The notes beneath the pieces were generated by a model. The model did no database searches. It was not told the DNA's origin and was given only the letters and a program-made list of their open reading frames with translations. A stretch of DNA of 10,727 nt from Thermodesulfovibrio sp. (lineage in GTDB: Bacteria > Nitrospirota > Thermodesulfovibrionia > Thermodesulfovibrionales > Thermodesulfovibrionaceae). A program made the position numbers and the translations under genes. Positions within the stretch are counted from its first letter, which is position 1. Every line of letters starts with the position of its first letter. The DNA lies in NCBI GenBank assembly GCA_026415995.1, contig JAOAGB010000072.1:1-10727 (forward strand). Direction: 5' to 3'. This document shows, in pieces, positions 1 to 5,768 of this stretch.

Positions 1-135
1 TTCTTTTTCACTTTGTGAGAGCTCTGAATAATATCTTTTAGTAGCAGATGAGTATTGATAGCTTGAACAATTGACAAAAAAAATTAATAAACCTAATATT
101 ACAAAAACTGAACCTACTTTTAGAGTTTTTATCAT
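1..135 (-). CDS. Partial exported or lipoprotein-like protein (5' end of gene only)
   Basis: This frame opens with an ATG 8 bp beyond the acyl-CoA dehydrogenase stop codon and runs off the left edge, giving the first 45 residues. It starts MIKTLKVGSVFVILGLLIFF, a short basic start followed by a hydrophobic stretch to about residue 21, then Cys23 and a polar, Ser/Tyr/Lys-rich segment. That is the shape of a bacterial signal peptide, perhaps of a lipoprotein. The residues before Cys23 (F-V-N) are a poor lipobox because Asn at -1 is unusual, so an N-terminal membrane anchor is also possible. The nearest purine-rich stretch (AGGGA) is 13 bases upstream, too far for a good ribosome binding site. 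It is probably the last or a late gene of the hpt operon. The mature part lies outside the window, so no function can be given. Confidence 0.6.
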   Translation of the reverse strand, partial: MIKTLKVGSVFVILGLLIFFVNCSSYQYSSATKRYYSELSQSEKE

Positions 136-143
136 AATTAAAT

Positions 144-1304
144 TTAAATCCCTGCCTTTGTAAGTTCCTTTATTATTGCTTGCCCTATTACATTCCTCTG
201 AATCTGATTTGTACCTTCATATATCTGAAGGATTTTTGCATCCCTCATCATTTTCTCAACAGGATACTCTTTCATGTATCCTGAACCACCCATAACCTGA
301 ACTGCATCAACAGTAACTTTCATAGCCACATCAGTAGCAAAAGTTTTTGCCATGGCAGAGGCTTTTGTTATGTCCTTGGCACCGCTGTCTATGTATCTTG
401 CTACAGAATAGACAAGAGCTCTTGCAGCTTCAATCTGAATTGCCATGTCAGCAAGCATGTGCTGAACTGCCTGAAAACTTATAACTGGCTGACCAAACTG
501 AACTCTCTGTTTTGCAAATTTTGCTGCCTCTTCAAAAGCTCCTTGCGCAACACCTAATCCTTGAGCTCCCACTCCAACACGGCTTTGATCAAGTGTTTTC
601 ATGGCAACAATAAATCCCATACCTTCTCTACCAAGAAGATTTTCCTTAGGAATACGGCAGTCTTCAAATATAAGCTCTCTTGTAGCAGATGCCCTTATTC
701 CCATTTTATTTTCTTTTTTACCAAAACTAAACCCTGGGGTTCCTTTTTCTACTATAAAAGCAGAAGCTCCTCTTGCTCCTTTGCTTTTATCTGTAAGTGC
801 AATGACAGTATATATTTCAGCCTCCCCACCGTTAGTTATCCACTGTTTTCTTCCATTAAGAATATAATAATCTCCATCTTTAGTAGCCGTTGTTTGAATT
901 CCTCCAGCATCACTCCCTGCATTTGGCTCAGTAAGTGCAAAGGCAACCAGTCTCTTTCCATCTGCTATATCAGGAAGATATTTTTGCTTTTGTTCATCAG
1001 TCCCAAATAGAAGAATTGGATAAGTCCCAAGGGCATTTGCTGCGTACGTAGTTGAAACTCCGAGACATACACGGGATAGTTCTTCCACTACTAAGCAAAG
1101 CTCAAGTGCGCCTGTTCCAAGTCCTCCATATTGTTCTGGGATAAAAACTCTGAACATATCTGCCTGTGCCAGAGTTTTCATGATTTCCCATGGAAACTCT
1201 CCTGTTTCATCAAGCTCTGCTCTAACTGGTAAAACATGCTCTTCTGCAATCTGCCTTGCCAAGTCTTTTATCATCTTTTGGTCTTCTGTTAAAAGATAAT
1301 CCAT
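144..1304 (-). CDS. Acyl-CoA dehydrogenase, FAD-dependent (short/medium-chain type)
   Basis: A full-length 386-residue acyl-CoA dehydrogenase, a cytoplasmic flavoprotein that oxidises an acyl-CoA to the trans-2-enoyl-CoA and passes electrons to ETF. The first family signature is at about residues 123-135 (LTEPNAGSDAGG). The C-terminal signature runs from VMGGSGY to YEGTNQIQR, and Glu363 in that last motif sits where the catalytic base lies in short-chain and butyryl-CoA dehydrogenases. Length and domain order (helical N-terminus, beta middle, helical C-terminus) fit the family with no gaps. The start is well supported: AGGAGG ends 5 bases before the ATG and directly follows the stop codon of the TldE-family gene, so the two are cotranscribed. 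The exact substrate (butyryl-CoA, branched-chain or aromatic acyl-CoA) cannot be read from the sequence, and no ETF, thiolase or CoA-transferase genes are in the window to narrow it. Confidence 0.95.
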   Translation of the reverse strand: MDYLLTEDQKMIKDLARQIAEEHVLPVRAELDETGEFPWEIMKTLAQADMFRVFIPEQYGGLGTGALELCLVVEELSRVCLGVSTTYAANALGTYPILLFGTDEQKQKYLPDIADGKRLVAFALTEPNAGSDAGGIQTTATKDGDYYILNGRKQWITNGGEAEIYTVIALTDKSKGARGASAFIVEKGTPGFSFGKKENKMGIRASATRELIFEDCRIPKENLLGREGMGFIVAMKTLDQSRVGVGAQGLGVAQGAFEEAAKFAKQRVQFGQPVISFQAVQHMLADMAIQIEAARALVYSVARYIDSGAKDITKASAMAKTFATDVAMKVTVDAVQVMGGSGYMKEYPVEKMMRDAKILQIYEGTNQIQRNVIGQAIIKELTKAGI

Positions 1305-1315
1305 TAAAACCTCCT

Positions 1316-2632
1316 CTATCCTGATATATCTATCCCCTCTACAAGAAGGGTTGGTGCTCCAATGTTTCCGTAAAAAGTTAAATCATTACCTATTGCTTTG
1401 ATATTCTTAAAAACTTCTGCTATGTTGCTTGAAATAACAGCCTCTTTTATTGGACTTTTAAGCTGTCCCCTTTCAACATATACTCCAGATATGCCCACAG
1501 AAAAATCTCCGCTTACAGGATTGGCAGTATGCATACCCATAACATCAAGCACATAAACTCCTCTGTCAATATAATTTAGCAAGTTATTAAAATCGAGCTT
1601 TTTTCCTATGCTATCCAAATATAAGTTTGTAGGACCTACTGTTATTCCTCTGTCTGTTCGTAATGCATTACCTGTAGACCTTTGTAGTCCCATTCTTTTG
1701 GCAGTATAGCAGTTGTGCATTAAACCTTTTAATATGCCCTTTTCAATAAGAATTTTATTTTCCGTAGGTACGCCTTCTGCATCAAAGGGGGATGAGCCTG
1801 CACGTTCGGGTATCAAACCATTGTCAATAATGTTAATCTCTTCATTTATAACAGTCTCATTGATTTTGTTTATAAAAATAGACTTACCAAGCAAGAAGTT
1901 TTCTGCAGAAAGTGACTGTGCTATAAGTTCAAGAAATTCAGCTGCCACTACGGCATCTAAGAGGACATAGCCCTTAAAAGATTTTATTCTTTCTCCATTA
2001 AGAAGCATCAAAGCTCTTTTTGAAGCTTCCTTACCAATTTCATGAAAGTTAATATTTTTTAAAAACCTTTCTGCTCTATATGCCCATCCCATTTGAGAGT
2101 CCCTGTCTTCAGCAATGGCAATTATATGAGCTGAAATATTAGTAAAGGGATTGAAAATGCTTAGTCCCTTTGAATTTATAACTCCTCTTTCCTCAAAGGA
2201 AATATTTATCTCCGCATTTCTTAACTTTTTTATTCTTTTGTCAAAAAAAGCACCATTTTGTATTTCCATTAAAAAATCAAAGAGATTGTGTTTCACCTTT
2301 TCCAATTCTTCATCAAATACATCCACTTTTTTAATCTCATCTGATTCTGGAAATTGAATAAAATCATCGGGATCAGAGTTTTCTGCAAGAATTAAGGCTG
2401 CATTAAAAGCATCAGTAATTTTTTGAAGTTCAACGCAGGAAGAACATCCTAATTTATTGTCCTTTAGAACCCTTATTGAAAAAAAGTCCTTTGAAGAGAT
2501 TTTGTTCTTATCATAAGTTAAATCCTTGCCTTCTATGGAAAAAGATTTTTTCCTTAAGTAATAAACTTCCCATTCTGCCTTTATTTTAGGAATGAATTTA
2601 ATAATATCATTCAAAATAGGTTGCTGAAGCAC
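1316..2632 (-). CDS. pmbA: TldE/PmbA-family metalloprotease-like protein
   Basis: A 438-residue member of the TldD/PmbA family. TldD and TldE (PmbA) form a cytosolic protease complex known in E. coli for maturing microcin B17 and degrading CcdA. This protein is assigned to the TldE side: it has the family core SPFDAEGVPT (about 281-290), the CYTAKRMGL..STGNALR stretch (about 308-325) and the glycine-rich C-terminal block MGMHTANPVSGDFSVG (about 365-380). It lacks the HExxxH zinc motif that marks the catalytic TldD subunit. A TldD partner is expected elsewhere in the genome. The chosen start is a GTG inside the end of queD (26-bp overlap), supported by GGGAG 7 bases upstream; a later in-frame TTG has no such site. 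The stop is directly followed by the ribosome binding site of the acyl-CoA dehydrogenase gene. The 'modulator of DNA gyrase' name is historical and should not be taken as its function. Confidence 0.88.
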   Translation of the reverse strand: MLQQPILNDIIKFIPKIKAEWEVYYLRKKSFSIEGKDLTYDKNKISSKDFFSIRVLKDNKLGCSSCVELQKITDAFNAALILAENSDPDDFIQFPESDEIKKVDVFDEELEKVKHNLFDFLMEIQNGAFFDKRIKKLRNAEINISFEERGVINSKGLSIFNPFTNISAHIIAIAEDRDSQMGWAYRAERFLKNINFHEIGKEASKRALMLLNGERIKSFKGYVLLDAVVAAEFLELIAQSLSAENFLLGKSIFINKINETVINEEINIIDNGLIPERAGSSPFDAEGVPTENKILIEKGILKGLMHNCYTAKRMGLQRSTGNALRTDRGITVGPTNLYLDSIGKKLDFNNLLNYIDRGVYVLDVMGMHTANPVSGDFSVGISGVYVERGQLKSPIKEAVISSNIAEVFKNIKAIGNDLTFYGNIGAPTLLVEGIDISG

Positions 2633-2975
2633 GCTCCGACTCCCAAACAGTAACTGAATATAGCCTAACAGAAGTTGTCTTGAGTTTATCCTTCAAAGAT
2701 AAGTAAATCCATCTTGCTATATTTTCACTGGAAGGATTTATCTCGTTAAAGGGAAATATTTCATTTATAAAAGTATGGTCTAATTGGGAAATCACAGATT
2801 CTGTTATGCTTTTTAATTCTTTAAAATCAATGGCAAGTCCGATATTATTTAAATTTTCAGAGAAAACCTCTACCTCAACCTTCCAATTATGTCCATGAAT
2901 ATTTTCACATTTTCCCTTATATCCTCTTAATTGATGGGCAGCATCAAAGTCTGTAATTATTTTAAGTTTGTACAT
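2607..2975 (-). CDS. queD: 6-carboxy-5,6,7,8-tetrahydropterin synthase / PTPS-family protein (QueD)
   Basis: A 122-residue protein of the 6-pyruvoyltetrahydropterin synthase family. QueD converts dihydroneopterin triphosphate to 6-carboxytetrahydropterin, the second step towards preQ0 and queuosine. Zinc ligands are visible as His14 (DFDAAHQL) and His27/His29 (the IHGH motif). The active-site Cys23 sits in CENIHGH, and Asp66-His67 (LDHTF) complete the usual catalytic set; Glu112 in the C-terminal WESE is the expected pterin-binding glutamate. The frame is open upstream to an ATG at 3050, but the family's N-terminus begins at MYKLKIITDFDAAH, so the start at 2975 is used. Even so, it overlaps the end of hpt by 14 bp and has only a weak purine-rich site, which suggests translational coupling. 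It overlaps the next gene by 26 bp. Other queuosine genes (queC, queE, queF) are not in the window, so a related PTPS activity is the main alternative. Confidence 0.9.
   Translation of the reverse strand: MYKLKIITDFDAAHQLRGYKGKCENIHGHNWKVEVEVFSENLNNIGLAIDFKELKSITESVISQLDHTFINEIFPFNEINPSSENIARWIYLSLKDKLKTTSVRLYSVTVWESERASATYFE
2640..2644 (-). promoter_or_regulatory. Ribosome binding site that fixes the GTG start of the tldE-like gene
   Basis: On the minus strand GGGAG lies 7 bases before the GTG at 2632-2630, inside the queD coding region. A second GGAG lies only one base before the GTG and is too close to work. No comparable site precedes the later in-frame TTG at 2614. This favours the overlapping GTG start and translational coupling to queD. 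Confidence 0.55.
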
Positions 2976-3498
2976 TATTTGGCTTCTTTTTGAAAACTGT
3001 AATATAGGGAATGTTTCTAAACATCTCTTGATAATCAAGTCCGTATCCAACTATAAACTTATTAGGAACAGAGAAACCTATATAGTCAATGGGAATTTCA
3101 ATAATTCTTCTTTCCTTTTTATCAAGCAGTACACAGATTTTAAGAGAGGCAGGATTTTTTTCAAGTATCTTTTCTTTTATAAATTGGAGGGAGATGCCTG
3201 TATCAATTATATCATCCACAAGGAGAATATCTCTTCCTTTAATTTCTTCCCGAGGGAAATAATGAATTTTTACCTCACCAGAGGAACTGTCCTTAATATA
3301 GCTGGAGGCAACTATAAAATCTATTTTTAATGGACTTTTAATATGCCTTATAAGGTCTGAAAAAAACATAAAAGAACCCTTTAAAATACCTATCACAAAA
3401 AGATCTTTATTTTCATAATCCTTTGATATTTTTAAGGCAAGTTCTTTTACCTTTCTCTGAATTTGCTCTTCTGTTATAAGTGGTGTTCCTATGAACAT
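2962..3498 (-). CDS. hpt: Hypoxanthine (guanine) phosphoribosyltransferase
   Basis: A 178-residue type I phosphoribosyltransferase that salvages hypoxanthine, and probably guanine, with PRPP to give IMP or GMP. The PRPP-binding motif is clear at about residues 91-101 (ILLVDDIIDTG), with the acidic pair Asp95-Asp96. The N-terminal LKGSFMFFSDLIR segment (39-51), the flexible catalytic loop SSYIKDSSSG (about 65-74) and the GYGLDY motif (about 151-156), which usually contacts the purine, are all in their usual order. Length is typical of bacterial Hpt. The start ATG has no Shine-Dalgarno sequence; instead a TATAAT ends 7 bases before it, which suggests leaderless or nearly leaderless translation. 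It is the first gene of the minus-strand cluster hpt-queD-tldE-acd. Xanthine or guanine preference cannot be judged from the sequence alone. Confidence 0.94.
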   Translation of the reverse strand: MFIGTPLITEEQIQRKVKELALKISKDYENKDLFVIGILKGSFMFFSDLIRHIKSPLKIDFIVASSYIKDSSSGEVKIHYFPREEIKGRDILLVDDIIDTGISLQFIKEKILEKNPASLKICVLLDKKERRIIEIPIDYIGFSVPNKFIVGYGLDYQEMFRNIPYITVFKKKPNNVQT

Positions 3499-3505
3499 GG
3501 TTTTT

Positions 3506-3535
3506 ATTATAACAAAAAATATTTTAAATTGTAAT
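3506..3535 (-). promoter_or_regulatory. Candidate hpt promoter, leaderless geometry
   Basis: On the minus strand a perfect TATAAT occupies 3511-3506 and ATTACA (4 of 6 matches to TTGACA) occupies 3535-3530, with an 18-bp spacer. Transcription would start at about 3499, one base before the hpt ATG at 3498. The region is AT-rich, so a -10 match alone is weak evidence; its position and the absence of a ribosome binding site give it weight. Confidence 0.5.
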
Positions 3536-3544
3536 CATAAAAAC

Positions 3545-3575
3545 TTGACAATAAAAGATTTATAACGATTATGAT
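3545..3575 (+). promoter_or_regulatory. Candidate promoter for the HD-GYP gene
   Basis: A perfect TTGACA at 3545-3550 is followed by TATGAT at 3570-3575 (5 of 6 matches to TATAAT). The 19-bp spacer is long but tolerable. Transcription would begin near 3582, leaving a leader of about 55 bases before the ATG at 3637. The -10 box lies inside the 14-bp palindrome at 3571-3584, so a protein bound there would block this promoter. Confidence 0.45.
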
Positions 3576-3585
3576 AATTATCATG
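3567..3585. promoter_or_regulatory. Palindromic Fur-box-like operator candidate
   Basis: The 14 bases ATGATAATTATCAT at 3571-3584 are a perfect palindrome. The 19-base stretch at 3567-3585 matches the classical Fur consensus GATAATGATAATCATTATC at 15 of 19 positions by direct comparison. It overlaps the candidate -10 of the HD-GYP gene and lies about 70 bp upstream of hpt. AT-rich DNA produces such near-matches fairly often, and no iron-uptake gene is nearby, so an iron link is only a suggestion. Confidence 0.35.
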
Positions 3586-3636
3586 AAATATTTAATTGCC
3601 GATAAGATTGTATTTAAATTTTTAAAATAAAGGCAT

Positions 3637-4830
3637 ATGTCAACACAGATTAGAGAAATAGACAACTATTTTTCTGTCAAAGTGGAACTCCTTCCCTTAG
3701 GAGTGGCAATTCCATGTGATGTTTTTATTCAAGAAGAAGGAGAAATAAAAACTATTTTAAAAAAAGGTGAACACTTCAGTCTTGATATAAAAAATACTCT
3801 TAAAGATAAAAAAATTGAAATGGTCCATGTAAATCAAGGTGACAAAAAAATCTTTCAAAATTTTATATTTGAGTTTAAACCGAAGGAATATTTTAACAAC
3901 ATACTTGACCGTTACACGATAAATAATGAATTTTACTATAAAATTGAAAAAGAATGCCTTAATCCTGAAATACCCATAAATTTTAGCTTATATGTTCATG
4001 ATGGGAGTAACTTTCAGCTACTTTTGGAAGCCTCTGAAGAAAACCCAAAAAATATTTCACAGGGACAACTTATAGAAGGTGATATATTAATTTCAAAAAG
4101 AGACTTAAATCTCTATAAAGACTATTTACAAAAACTTATTAAAGAAAACAAGACAGAACCAAAAATACTTAAAGAAACAACTAAACTTCTGTTGAGAGAA
4201 ATTTATAGTGAACCAACAAACAGGAAAAATCTTCTCATACTGGGCGATAAAATTGAAGAAATAATCAATTACGGAACCCTTGAATCAAAAATGATTGAAA
4301 ACTTACTTATAATGAAAAAACTTGACAATTATAATTATGTTCATTCTTTAAATGTAATGGCATTAAGTCTTTCTCTTGGATTAAAAATTAAATTAGAAAA
4401 GGAGGAACTACGGCTTCTTGGATTAGCCTCTGCATTGCATGACATAGGAAAAACAAGGATTTCTCCTCTTATACTTTCAAAACTTGGTAAACTCTCAGAA
4501 AAGGAATTTCAAATTTATAAAACACATGTTATAGAATCAGTAAAAATTGCAAAAGAGTTAGGATTATCAGATAAAGTTATAGACGGAATTGCTCATCATC
4601 ATGAGAAACTAAATGGTACAGGCTATCCATTTAGACTAAAAGGAGAACAAATATCTTTTTTTGGTAAAATAATAGCTATTGCTGATGCTTACGAAATGTT
4701 AACAACGCCTAAGGCTATGAAATATGCTCTTACTCCATATAATGCTCTCATGATTCTTGTTCAAGACAAAGGATGTTATGATAAATCACTTCTTCAAACT
4801 TTCATAAAGATGTTAGGAAGAATTATTTAA
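3637..4830 (+). CDS. HD-GYP domain protein (putative cyclic-di-GMP phosphodiesterase, divergent)
   Basis: A 397-residue soluble protein with no signal peptide or membrane segment. The N-terminal half (about 1-180) has the look of regions found before HD-GYP domains in many bacteria, including 'plgvaipcDvfi' near residue 20 and 'gdiliskrDlnlYkdYl' near residue 150. It has no receiver domain. The C-terminal half is an HD-GYP domain, a class that hydrolyses cyclic di-GMP using a metal centre. Predicted metal ligands are present: His236, His268-Asp269 (HDIGK), His297, His321-His322 (HHE) and Asp350. Positions outside the metal core diverge: the consensus HHExxDGxGYP reads HHEKLNGTGYP (Asn326 for Asp), and the DxxDALTxxRPYK-like stretch reads DAYEMLTTPKAMK. 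It may be a weak phosphodiesterase or a cyclic-di-GMP-sensing variant. The start has AAGG only 3 bases upstream, which is short. It stands alone between divergent hpt and the ribosomal genes. Confidence 0.86.
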   Translation: MSTQIREIDNYFSVKVELLPLGVAIPCDVFIQEEGEIKTILKKGEHFSLDIKNTLKDKKIEMVHVNQGDKKIFQNFIFEFKPKEYFNNILDRYTINNEFYYKIEKECLNPEIPINFSLYVHDGSNFQLLLEASEENPKNISQGQLIEGDILISKRDLNLYKDYLQKLIKENKTEPKILKETTKLLLREIYSEPTNRKNLLILGDKIEEIINYGTLESKMIENLLIMKKLDNYNYVHSLNVMALSLSLGLKIKLEKEELRLLGLASALHDIGKTRISPLILSKLGKLSEKEFQIYKTHVIESVKIAKELGLSDKVIDGIAHHHEKLNGTGYPFRLKGEQISFFGKIIAIADAYEMLTTPKAMKYALTPYNALMILVQDKGCYDKSLLQTFIKMLGRII

Positions 4831-4840
4831 CTTGTTAAAT
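4825..4840 (+). repeat. Short AT-only inverted repeat at the HD-GYP stop codon
   Basis: ATTTAAC at 4825-4831 and GTTAAAT at 4834-4840 are perfect inverted copies around two bases; as RNA this would be 6 pairs with a 4-base loop. It spans the stop codon and is followed by a loosely T-rich stretch. The stem is almost all A-U, so it would be a weak terminator at best. Confidence 0.2.
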
Positions 4841-4852
4841 TTATTCTAAAAT

Positions 4853-4887
4853 TTGACAAATAGCTAAAAATTAAGGTAATTTATAAT
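4853..4887 (+). promoter_or_regulatory. Candidate promoter for rplM-rpsI-argC
   Basis: A perfect TTGACA lies at 4853-4858. The best -10 at normal spacing is GGTAAT at 4875-4880 (4 of 6, 16-bp spacer); a perfect TATAAT lies at 4882-4887 but at 23 bp, which is too far for that -35. The two elements are in the only gap before rplM, so a promoter is expected here, but the exact -10 is uncertain. The leader is about 35-40 bases and ends in a strong GAGGTGAGG 7 bases before the ATG. Confidence 0.45.
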
Positions 4888-4928
4888 TTTAGGTTTTTGT
4901 AAAAAATTATTAGAGGTGAGGTATAAAA

Positions 4929-5366
4929 ATGAAAACAGCTTTTGTTAAAAAAGAAGAAGCCAGTAGAAACTGGTATATCGCTGATGCCACAGGACAGACA
5001 CTTGGTAGGTTTGCATCCAGAATAGCCAAAATTCTTATGGGTAAACACAAACCAAGTTATACTCCCAATGTAGATAATGGTGATTTTGTAGTAGTGATTA
5101 ATGCTGAAAAAATCAAGGTAACAGGGAAAAAACTAACTGATAAGGTTTATTATCATCATACTGGTTATATGGGTAATCTTAAAGCAGAAACCTTAAGGGA
5201 AAGACTTGAAAAGGAACCCGAAGAGGTTATTTTGGATGCTGTTTGGGGAATGATACCTAAAACAAGATTAGGGAAAAAGATGATAAAAAAACTTAAAGTT
5301 TACAGAGGCTCTGAACATCCTCATAAAGCTCAAAATCCAGAGCCAATCCAATTAAGTAAAAGTTGA
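4929..5366 (+). CDS. rplM: 50S ribosomal protein L13
   Basis: A 145-residue protein matching L13 over its whole length: an N-terminal NWYIADATGQTLGRFASRIA segment, then GKHKPSYTP around residue 40, the YYHHTGYMG motif near residue 75 and GMIPKTRLGKKM near residue 117. L13 is an early-assembly protein that binds 23S rRNA in the large subunit. A strong ribosome binding site (GAGGTGAGG) ends 7 bases before the ATG. It is the first gene of a three-gene unit, and its stop codon overlaps the start of the rpsI ribosome binding site, the normal tight rplM-rpsI pairing in bacteria. In many species L13 or S9 production is controlled by the leader; the leader here is short and I see no clear structured element in it. 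Confidence 0.98.
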   Translation: MKTAFVKKEEASRNWYIADATGQTLGRFASRIAKILMGKHKPSYTPNVDNGDFVVVINAEKIKVTGKKLTDKVYYHHTGYMGNLKAETLRERLEKEPEEVILDAVWGMIPKTRLGKKMIKKLKVYRGSEHPHKAQNPEPIQLSKS

Positions 5367-5377
5367 GGTGAAAAACT

Positions 5378-5767
5378 ATGGCTATTGAATATCTGGCAAC
5401 AGGTAGAAGAAAAAGGTCAATTGCAAGAGTTATATTAGTTCCGGGTTCAGGTAAAGTTACAGTTAATGAAAAACCTATTGAAGAATACTTTCCAAGAGAA
5501 ACTTTAAGAATGATTCTTATGCAGCCCTTTCAAGTAGCTGGTGTAACAGGTAAATATGATGCTGTTATAACAGTTGACGGAGGTGGCCTAAGCGGTCAGG
5601 CAGGTGCAATAAGACATGGAATTGCAAGAGCTCTTGTAACTATAAATCCAGACCTAAAAGCAAAATTGAAAAAAGAAGGACTTCTTACAAGAGACCCAAG
5701 AGAGGTAGAGAGAAAGAAATACGGACAACCAAAGGCAAGAAAGAGATTCCAATTCTCCAAGAGATAA
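5378..5767 (+). CDS. rpsI: 30S ribosomal protein S9
   Basis: A 129-residue S9. It has the N-terminal YLATGRRKRSIARV motif, the mid-protein GGGLSGQAGAIRHGIARAL stretch (about residues 68-86) and the basic C-terminal tail ending FQFSKR. The tail of S9 reaches the ribosomal P site and contacts tRNA; its last residues are intact here. GAGGTG, shared with the end of rplM, lies 7 bases before the ATG. The gene is 11 bp after rplM and 1 bp before argC, so ribosomal protein and arginine genes are very probably on one mRNA. Nothing unusual in length or composition was seen. Confidence 0.98.
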   Translation: MAIEYLATGRRKRSIARVILVPGSGKVTVNEKPIEEYFPRETLRMILMQPFQVAGVTGKYDAVITVDGGGLSGQAGAIRHGIARALVTINPDLKAKLKKEGLLTRDPREVERKKYGQPKARKRFQFSKR

Positions 5768-5768
5768 A

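Noticed and set aside
561..1010. Plus-strand open frames opposite the acyl-CoA dehydrogenase gene (also 601-867).
   Set aside because: Antisense to a complete, well-conserved gene; the translations are Ser/Phe/Cys-rich with no family features.
2976..3050. A longer queD beginning at the ATG at 3050.
   Set aside because: The extra 25 residues lie wholly within the hpt reading region, do not resemble the PTPS family, and the recognised N-terminus (MYKLKIITDFDAAH) starts at 2975.
2968..3330. Plus-strand open frame opposite hpt.
   Set aside because: Composition is that of an antisense shadow (Ile, Asn and Phe-rich); hpt on the other strand is clear.
4831..4928. A structured ribosomal-protein leader controlling rplM.
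   Set aside because: The leader is short and AT-rich and I could not find a stable stem beyond the weak repeat at the HD-GYP stop codon.
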